64,000 nucleotides of DNA from Hymenopus coronatus (Eukaryota > Arthropoda > Insecta > Mantodea > Hymenopodidae). A program made the translations under genes and the position numbers. The notes under the pieces are model-generated. The model worked only from the letters and a program-made list of their open reading frames with translations, was not told where the DNA came from and made no database searches. Of this stretch, positions 51,733 through 61,286 are shown in pieces (the stretch's first letter is position 1; the number at the start of each line of letters is the position of its first letter). Location: the NCBI GenBank assembly GCA_030762935.1, contig CM060883.1:96856001-96920000 (forward strand). The letters are read 5' to 3'.

Positions 51733-52326
51733 GGTGTATCATAATTATTAACAGCGAGTCTTGTTGCACAGTTTCGGCTGATTGAGATTGCGTAGCATAA
51801 TTATTAACAGCGAGTCTTGTTTCCTTGCACAGTTTCGGCTGATTGAGATTGTGTAGCCTGATTATTAACAGCGAGTCTTGTTGCACAGTTTCGGCTGATT
51901 GAGATTGTGTAGCATAATTATTAACAGTGATTCGTGTTCCGTTGCACAGATTCGGCTGTTTGAGATTGCGTAGCATAATTAATAACAGCGAGTCTTGTTC
52001 TGTTGCACAGTTTCGGCTGATTGAGATTGCTTATCATAATTATTAACAGCGAGGCTTGTTTCCTTGCACAATTTCGGCTGATGTGATTGTGTAGCATAAT
52101 TATTAACAGCGAGTCTTGTTGCACAGTTTGGGCTGATTGAGATTGTGTAGCCTAATTATTAAAGGCGAGTCTTATTCCGTTGCACAGTTTCGGCTGATGG
52201 AGTTTGCGTAGCATAATTATTAACAGCGAGTTTTGTTGCACAGATTCGGCTGATTGAGATTGTGTAGCATAATTATTAACAGCGAGTCTTGTTCCGGTGC
52301 ACAGTTTCGGCTGACTGAGATTGTGT
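51733..52326 (+). repeat. Right-domain duplication, 1,012-bp offset, copy 2
   Basis: This is the partner of 50,721-51,315. It has one single-base deletion (GCTGATGTGATTG near 52,078 against GCTGATTGTGATTG), which moves the offset to 1,011. The match ends after the TTCCGGTGCACAG unit: here the next unit reads TGTGTAACATAA, whereas copy 1 reads TGTGTAGCATAA and continues into a TTGCCTTGCAC unit. Confidence 0.82.
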
Positions 52327-52819
52327 AACATAATTATTAACAGCGAGTCTTGTTCCGTTGCACAGTTTCGGCTGATTGAGATTGTGTAACATAATTATTA
52401 ACAGCGAGTCTTGTTCCGTTGCACAGTTTCGGCTGATTGAGATTGCGTAGCATAATTATTAACAGCGGGTCTTGTTCCGTTGCACAATTTCGGCTGATTG
52501 AAGTTGTGTATCATAATTATTAACAGCGAGTCTTGTTTCCTTGCACAGTTTCGGCTGATTGAGTTTGTGTATCATAATTATTAACAGCGGGTCTAGTTGC
52601 ACAGTTTCGGCTGATTGAGTTTGCGTAGCATAATTATTAACAGCGAGTCTTGTTTCCTTGCACAGTTTCGGCTGATTGAGATAACGTATCATAATTATTA
52701 ACATCGAGTCATGTTCCGTTGCACAGTTTCGGCTGACTGAGATTGTGTATGATAATTATTAACATCGAGTCTTGTTCCGTTGCACAGTTTTGGCTGATTG
52801 AGATTGCGTATCATAATTA

Positions 52820-53475
52820 TTAACAGCCAGTCTTGTTTCCTTCCACAATTTCTACTGATTGAGATTGAGTAGCATAATTATTAACAGCGAGTCTTGTGGC
52901 ACAGTTTCGGCTGATTGAGATTGTGTAGCGTAATTATTAACAGCGAGTCTTGTTTCCTTGCACAATTTCAGCTGATTGAGGTTGCGTAGCATAATTATTA
53001 ACAGCGAGTCTTGTTGCACAGTTTGGGCTGATAGAGATTGTGTAGCATAATTATTAAAGGCGAGTCTTGTTCCGTTGCACAGTTTCGGCTGATTGAGATT
53101 GCGTAGCATAATTATTAACAGCGAGTTTCGTTGCACAGTTTCGGCTGATTGAGATTGTGTAGCATAATTATTAACAGCGAGTCTTGTTCCGGTGCCCAGT
53201 TTCGGCTGATTGAGATTGTGTAGCATAATTATTAACATCGAGTTTTCCTTCCTAGCTCAATTTCGGCTGATTGAGATTGTGTAGCATAATTATTAACAGC
53301 GAGTCTTGTTCCGTTGCACATTTTCGGCAGATTGAGATTGTGCAGCATAATTATTAACAGCGAGTATTGTTCCGTTGCACACTTTCGTCTGATTGAGATT
53401 GTGTAGCATAATTATTAACAGCGAGTTTTCTTTCCTAGCTCAATTTCGGCTGATTGAGATTGTGCAGCATAATTA
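52820..53475 (+). repeat. Right-domain segment repeated near 60680-61280
   Basis: The series TTCCTTCCACAATTTC, GAGGTTGCGTAGC, TTTGGGCTGATAGAG, AAAGGCGAG and CCTAGCTCAATTTCGG recurs at an offset of 7,860 bp, falling to 7,803 bp. The downstream copy lacks one short unit plus one base, and has changes such as AGCAAAATTATT at 61,027. Confidence 0.75.
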
Positions 53476-55242
53476 TTAACAGCGAGTCTTGTTCCGTTGC
53501 ACACTTTCGTCTGATTGAGATTGTGTAGCATAATTTTTAACAGCAAGTCTTGTTCCGTTGCACATTTTCGGCTGATTGAGATTGCGTAGCATAATTATTA
53601 ACAGCGAGTCTTGTTCCGTTGCACAGTTTCGGCTGATTGAGATTGTGTATCATAAATATTAACAGCGAGTCTTGTTGCACAGTTTCGGCTGATTGAGATT
53701 GCGCAACATAATTATTAACAGCGAGTCTTGTTTCCTTTCACAGTTACGGCTGATTGAGATTGTGTATCCTAATTATTAACAGCGGGTCTAGTGGCACAGT
53801 TTCTGCTGATTGAGATTGTGTATCATAATTAATAACAGCGAGTCTTGTTGCACAGTTTCGGCTGATTTAGATTGCGTTGCATAATTATTAACAGCGAGTC
53901 TTGTTTCCTTGCACAGTTTCGGCTGATTGAGATTGCGTATCATAATTATTAACATCGAGTCATGTTCCGTTACACAGTTTCGGCTGATTGAGATTGCGTA
54001 GCATAATTATTAACAGCGAGTCTTGTTTCCTTGCACAATTTCGGCTGATTGAGATTGTGTAGCATAATTATTAACAGGGTGTCTTGTTGCATAATTTCGG
54101 GTGATTGAGATTGTGTAGCATAATTATTAGAAGCGAGTCTTGTTCCGTTGCACATTTTCGGCTGATTGAGATTGTGTAGCATAATTTTTAACAGCCAGTC
54201 TTGTTGCATATATTCGGCTGATTGAGATTGTGTAGCATAATTATTAAAAGCGAGTCTTGTTCCGTTGCACAGTTTCGGCTGATTGAGATTGTGTTGCATA
54301 ATTATTAACGGCAAGCCTTGTTGCACAGTTTCGACTGATTGAGATTGCGTAGCATAATTATTAACAGCGAGTCTTGTTTCTTTGTACAATTTCGGCTGAT
54401 TGAGATTGTGTATTATAATTACTAACAGCGAGTCTTGTTGCACATTTTCGGCTGATTGAGATTGCGTAGCATAATTATTAACAACGAGTTTTATTGCACA
54501 ATTTCAGCTGATTGTGATTGCGTAGCATGATTATTAAAATCGAGGTTTGTTGCTCAGTTTCGGCTGATTGAGATTGCGTAACATAAATATTAACAGCGAG
54601 TCTTGTTGCACAGTATCGGCTGATTGAGATTGTGTAGCATAATTTTTAAAAGCGAGTTTTGTTACGCAGTTTCGGCTGATTGAGATTGCGTAGCATAATT
54701 ATTAACAGCGAGTCTTGTTGCACAGTTTCGGCTGATTGAGATTGTGTAACATAATTATCAACAGCGAGACTTGTTCTGCTGCACAGTTTCGGCTGATTGA
54801 GATTGCTTATCATAATTATTAACAGCGAGGCTTGTTTCCTTGCACAATTTCGGCTGATTGCGATTGTGTAGCATAATTATTAACAGCGAGCCTTGTTGCA
54901 CAGTTTGGGCTGATTGAGATTGTGTAGCATAATTATTAAAGGCGAGTCTTGTTCCGTTGCACAGTTTCGGCTGATTGAGATTGCGTAGCATAATTATTAA
55001 CAGCGAGTTTTGTTGCACAGATTCGGCTGATTGAGATTATGTAGCATAATTATTAACAGCGAGTCTTGTTCCGGTGCACAGTTTCGGCTGACTGAGATTG
55101 TGTAGCATAATTATTAACAGCGAGTCTTGTTTCCTTGCACAATTTCGGCTGATTTAATTGTGTAGCATAATTATTAACAGCGAGTTTTCTTTCCTTGCTC
55201 AATTTCGGCTGATTGAGATTGTATAGCATAATTATTAACAGC

Positions 55243-58127
55243 GAGTCTTGTTACGTTGCAAAGGATCGGCTGATTGAGATTGTGTAGCATAATTATTAAC
55301 AGCGAGTCTTGTTCCGTTGCACAGTTTCGGCTGATTGAGATTGCGTAGCATAATTATTAACAGCCAGTCTTGTTTCCTTGCACATTTTCGGCTGATTGAG
55401 ATAACGTATCATAATTATTAACATAGTGTATTGTTCCGTTGCACAGTTTCGGCTGACTGAGATTGCGTATCATAATTATTAACAGCGAGTCTTGTTCTGT
55501 TGCACAGTTTCGGACGATTGAGATTGTGTAGCATAATTATCAAAGCCAGTCTTGTTTCCTTCCACAATTTCGGCTGATTGAGATTGCGTATCATAATTAT
55601 TAACAGCGAGTCTTGTTCTGTTGCACAGTTTCGGCTGATTGAGATTGTGTAGCATAATTATTAACAGCGAGTCTTGTTCCGTTGCACAGTTTCGGCTGAT
55701 TGAGATTGTATAGCATAATTATTAACGGCAAGCCTTGTTGCACAGTTTCGACTGATTGAAATTACGTATCATAATTATTAACATCGAGTCTTGTTCCGTT
55801 GCACAGTTTTGGCTGATTGAGATTGCGTATCATAGTTATTAACAGCGAGTCTTGTTCCGTTGCACAGTTTCGGCTGATTGAATTGTGTAGCATAATTATT
55901 AACAGCGAGTCTTGTTGCATAGTTTCGGCTGATTGAGATTGTGTAGCATAATTATTAACAGCGAGTCTTGTTCCGTTGCACAGTTTCGGCTGATTGAGAT
56001 TATGTAGCATAATTATTAACGGCAAGCCTTGGTGCACAGTTTCGACTGATTGAGATTGCGTAGCATAATTATTAACAGCGAGTCTTGCTTCCTTGCACAA
56101 TTTTGGCTGATTGAGATTGTGTATTATAATTATTTACAGCGAGTCTTGTTGCACAGTTTCGGCTGATTGAGATTGTGTACCATAATCATTAACAGCGAGT
56201 CTTGTTTCCTTGCACAAATTCAGCTGATTCAGATCGCGTAGCATAATTATTAACAGCGAGTCTTCTTGCAGTTTGGGCTGATAGAGATTGTGTAGCATAA
56301 TTATTAAAGACGAGACATGTTCCGTTGCACAGTTTAGGCTGATTGAGATTGCGTAGCATAATTATTAACAGCGAGTTTCGTTGCACAGTTTTTTCTGATT
56401 GAGATTGTGTAGCATAATTATTAACAGCGAGTCTTGTTCCGGTGCACAGTTTCGGCTGATTGAGATTGTGTAGCATAATTATTAACAGCGAGTCTTGTTT
56501 CCTTGCACAATTTCAGCTGATTGATATTGTGTAGCATAATTATTAACAGCGAGTTTTCTTTCCTAGCTCAATTTCGGCTGATTGAGATTGTGTAGCATAA
56601 TTATTAACAGCGAATCTTGTTCCGTTGCACAGTTTCGACTGATTGAGATTGTGCAGCATAATTATTAACAGCGAGTCTTGTTCCGTTGCACAGTTTCGGC
56701 TGATTGAGATTGTGTATCATAATTATTAACAGCGAGTCTTGTTGCACAGTTTCGGCTGATTGAGATTGCGTAACATAATTATTAATACGAGTCTTGTTTC
56801 CTTGCACAGTTTCGGCTGATTGAGATTGTGTATCATAATTATTAACAGCGGGTCTAGTTGCACAGTTTCGGCTGTTTGAGATTGCCTAGCATAATTATTA
56901 ACAGCGAGTCTTGTTTCCTTGCACAGTTTCGGCTGATTGAGTTTGCGTAACATAATTATTAACAGCGAGTCTTGTTTCCTTGCATAGTTTCGGCTGATTG
57001 AGATTATGTATCATAATTATTAACATCGGGTCTAGTTGCACAGTTTGGGCTGAATGAGATTGCGTAGCATAATTATTAACAGCGAGTCTTGTTTCCCTGC
57101 ACAATTTCGGCTGAATGAGATTGTGTAGCATAATTATTAACAGGGTGTCTTGTTGCATAGTTTCGGCTGATTGAGATTGTGTAGCATAATTATTAACAGC
57201 GAGTCTTGTTCCGTTGCACAGTTTCGGCTGATTGAGATTGTGTAGCATAATTTTTAACAGCCAGTCTTGTTGCATAGTTTCGGCTGATTGAGATTGTGTA
57301 GCATAATTATTAAAAGCGAGTCTTGTTCCGTTGCACAGTTTCGGCTGATTGAGATTGTGTAGCCTAATTATTAACGGCAAGCCTTGTTGCACAGTTTCGA
57401 CTGATTGAGATTGCGTAGCATAATTATTAACAGCGAGTCTTGTTTCCTTGTACAATTTCGGCTGATTGAGATTGTGTATTATAATTATTAACAGCGAGAC
57501 TTGTTGCACAGTTTCGGCTGATTGAGATTGCGTATCATAATTATTAACAACGAAATTTGTTGCACAATTTCAGCTGATTGTGATTGCGTAGCATGATTAT
57601 TAACATCGAGTTTTGTTGCTCAGTTTAGGCTGATTGAGATTGCGTAGCATAAATATTAACAGCGAGTCTTGTTGCGCAGTTTCGTCTGATTGAGATTGCC
57701 TAGCATAATTATTAACGGCGAGTCTTGTTGCACAGGTGCGGCTGATTGAGATTGTGTAACATAATTATCAACAGCGAGTCTTGTTCCGTTGCACAGTTTC
57801 GGCTGATTGAGATTGTGTATCATAGTTATTAACAGCGAGTCTTGTTGCACAGTTTCTGCTGATTGAGATTGTGTATCATAATTATTAACAGCGAGTCTTG
57901 TTTCCTTGCACACTTTCGGCTGATTGAGAATGTGTATCATAATTATTAGCAGCGAGTCTTGTTGCACAGTTTCGGCTGATTGAGATTGTGTAGCATAATT
58001 ATTAACATCGAGTCTTGTTGCACAGATTCAGCTGATTGAGACTGTGTAGTCTGATTATTAACAGCGAGTCTTGTTGCACAGTTTCGGCTGATTGAGATCC
58101 TGTAGCATAATTGTTAACAGTGAGTCT
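55243..58127 (+). repeat. Right-domain 2.9-kb segmental duplication, copy 1 (partner 61287-64000)
   Basis: This segment is repeated at the right end of the window. It starts with the rare TTACGTTGCAAAGGATCGG unit. The offset is 6,044 bp at first, 6,046 after a 2-bp loss at 56,270, then 5,990 after one 56-bp unit (TTTTTTCTGATTG, near 56,390) that is absent from the partner. It becomes 5,874 after two more units near 56,730-56,845 and 5,873 after a one-base change near 57,550. The copies share many private variants, including GATCCTGTAGC at 58,097. Confidence 0.87.
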
Positions 58128-59690
58128 TATTCTGTTGCACAGTTTCGGCTGATTGAGATTGCTTATCATAATTATTAACAGCGAGTCTTGTTTCCTTGCA
58201 CAATTTCGGCTGATTGTGATTGTGTAGCATAATTATTAACAGCGAGTCTTGTTGCACAGTTTGGGCTGATTGAGATTGTGTAGCATAATTATTAAAGGCG
58301 AGTCTTGTTCCGTTGCACAGTATCGGCTGATTGAGATTGCGTAGCATAATTATTATCAGCGAGTTCTGTTGCACAGATTCGACTGATTGAGATTGTGTAG
58401 CATAATTATTAACAGCGAGTCTTGTTCCGGTGCACAGTTTCGGCCGACTGAGATTGTGTAGCATAATTATTAACAGCTAGTCTTGTTTCCTTGCACAATT
58501 TCGGCTGATTGATATTGTGTAGCATAATTATTAACAGCGAGTTTTCTTTTCTTGCTCAATTTCGGCTGATTGCGATTGTGTAGCATAATTTTAAACAGCG
58601 AGTCTTGTTACGTTGCACAGAATCGGCTGATTGAGATTGTGTAGCATAATTATTAACAGCGAGTCTTGTTCCGTTGCACAGTTTCGGCTGATTGAGATTG
58701 TGTATCATAATTATTAACAGCGAGTCTTGTTTCCTTGCACAGTTTCGGCTGATTGAGATTGTGTAGCATAATTATTAACAGCGGGCCTAGTTGCACAGTT
58801 TCGTCTGATTGAGATTGCGTAGCATAATTTTTAACAGCAAGTCTTGTTTCCTTGCACAGTTTCGGCTGACTGAGATAACGTATCATAATTATTAACATCG
58901 AGTCATGTTCCGTTGCACAGTTTCGGCTGACTGAGATTGCGTATCATAATTATTAACAGCGAGTCTTGTTGCGTTGCACTGTTTCAGCTGATTGAGATTG
59001 TGTAGCATAATTATTAGAGCCAGTCTTGTTTCCTTCCACAATTTCAGCTGATTGAGATTGTGTAGCATAATTATTAACAGCGAGTCTTGTTGCATAGTTT
59101 CGGCTGATTAAGTTTGTGTAGCATAATTAATAACAGCGACTCTTGTTCCGTTGCACAGTTTCGCCTGATTGAGATTGTGTAGCATAATTATTAACGGCAA
59201 GCCTTGTTGCACAGTTTCGACTGATTGAAATTACGTATCATAATTATTAACATCGAGTCTTGTTCCGTTGCACAGTTTTGGCTGATTGAGATTGTGTAGC
59301 ATAATTATTAACATCGAGTCTTGTTGCACAGTTTCGGCTGATTGAGATTGTGTAGCATAATTATTAACAGCTAGTCTTGTTCCGTTGCACAGTTTCGGCT
59401 GATTGAGATTGCGTAGCATAATTAATAACAGTGAGTCTTGTTCTGTTGCACAGTTTCGGCTGATTGAGATTGCTTATCATAATTATTAACAGCGAGGCTT
59501 GTTTCCTTGCACAATTTCGGCTGATTGTGATTGTGTAGCATAATTATTAACAGCGAGTCTTGTTGCACAGTTTGGGCTGATTGAGATTGTGTAGCATAAT
59601 TATTAAAGGCGAGTCTTGTTCCGTTGCACAGTTTCGGCTGATTGAGATTGCGTAGCATAATTATTAACAACGAGTTTTGTTGCACAATTT
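58128..59690 (+). repeat. Right-domain recurring cassette (GCTTATCA to AAAGGCGAG series)
   Basis: An ordered group of about five units, GCTTATCA, GATTGTGATTG, TTTGGGCTG, AAAGGCGAG, then a TTGCGTAGC unit, starts near 58,150 and again near 59,465. It is also found near 51,010, 52,020 and 54,800. It behaves as a module copied around the right domain. The segment between the two copies here (about 58,480-59,430) holds TTTCTTTTCTTGCTC, ACGTATCAT and ATTAGAGCCAG units in no simple period. Confidence 0.7.
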
Positions 59691-61286
59691 CAGCTGATTG
59701 TGATTGCGTAGCATGATTATTAACATCGAGTTTTGTTGCTCAGTTTCGGCTGATTGAGATTGCGTAGCACAAATATTAACAGTGAGTCTTGTTGCGCAGT
59801 TTCGGCTGATTGAGATTGCGTAGCATAATTATTAACAGCGAGTTTTGTTGCACAGATTCGGCTGATTGAGATTGTGTAGCATAATTATTAACAGCGAGTC
59901 TTGTTCCGGTGCACAGTTTCGGCTGACTGAGATTGTGTAGCATAATTATTAACAGCGAGTCTTGTTGCCTTGCACAATTTCGTCTGATTGATATTGTGTA
60001 GTATAATTATTAACAGCGAGTTTTCTTTCCTTGCTCAATTTCGGCTGATTGAGATTGTGTAGCATAATTATTAACAGCGAGTCTTGTTACGTAGCACAGT
60101 TTCGGCTGATTGAGATTGTGTAGCATAATTATTAACAGCGAGTCTTGTTCCGTTGCACAGTTTCGGCTGATTGAGATTGCGTAGCATAATTATTAACAGC
60201 GGGTCTTGTTCCGTTACACAATTTCGGCTGATTGAGATTGTGTATCATAATTATTAAAAGCGAGTCTTGTTTCCTTGCACAGTTTCGGCTGATTGAGATT
60301 GCGTAGCATAATTATTAACAGCGACTCTTGTTTCCTTGCACAGTTTCGGCTGATTGAGATAACATATCATAATTATTAACATCGAGTCATGTTCCGTTGC
60401 ACAGTTTCGGCTGACTGAGATTGCGTATCATAATTATTAACAGCGAGTCTTTTTCCGTTGCACAGTTTCGGCCGATTGAGATTGTGTAGCATAATTATCA
60501 AAGCCAGTCTTGTTTCCTTCCACAATTTCGGCTGATTGAGATTGTGTATGATAATTATTAACATCGAGTCTTGTTCCGTTGCACAGTGTTGGCTGATTGA
60601 GATTGCGTATCATAATTATTAACAGCGAGTCTTGTTCCGTTGCACCGTTTCGGCTGATTGAGATTGTGTAGCATAATTATTAACAGCCAGTCTTGTTTCC
60701 TTCCACAATTTCGACTGATTGAGATTGTGTAGCATAATTATTAACAGCGAGTCTTGTTGCACAGTTTCGGCTGATTCAGATTGTGTAGCATAATTATTAA
60801 CAGCGAGTCTTGTTTCCTTGCACAATTTCAGCTGATTGAGGTTGCGTAGCATAATTATTAACAGCGAGTCTTGTTGCACAGTTTGGGCTGATAGAGGTTG
60901 TGTAGCATAATTATTAAAGGCGAGTCTTGTTCCGGTGCACAGTTTCGGCTGATTGAGATTGTGTAGTATAATTATTAACAGCGAGTCTTGTTTCCTTGCA
61001 CAATTTCAGCTGATTGATATTGTGTAGCAAAATTATTAACAGCGAGTTTTCCTTCCTAGCTCAATTTCGGCTGATTGAGATTGTGTAGCATAATTATTAA
61101 CAGCGAGACTTGTTCCGTTCACATTTTCGGCTGTTTGAGATTGTGCAGCATAAATATTAACAGCGAGTATTATTCCGTTGCACACTTTCGTCTGATTGAG
61201 ATTGTGTAGCATAATTATTAACAGCGAGTTTTCTTTCCTAGCTCAATTTCGGCTGATTGAGATTGTGCAGCATAATTATTAAAAGC

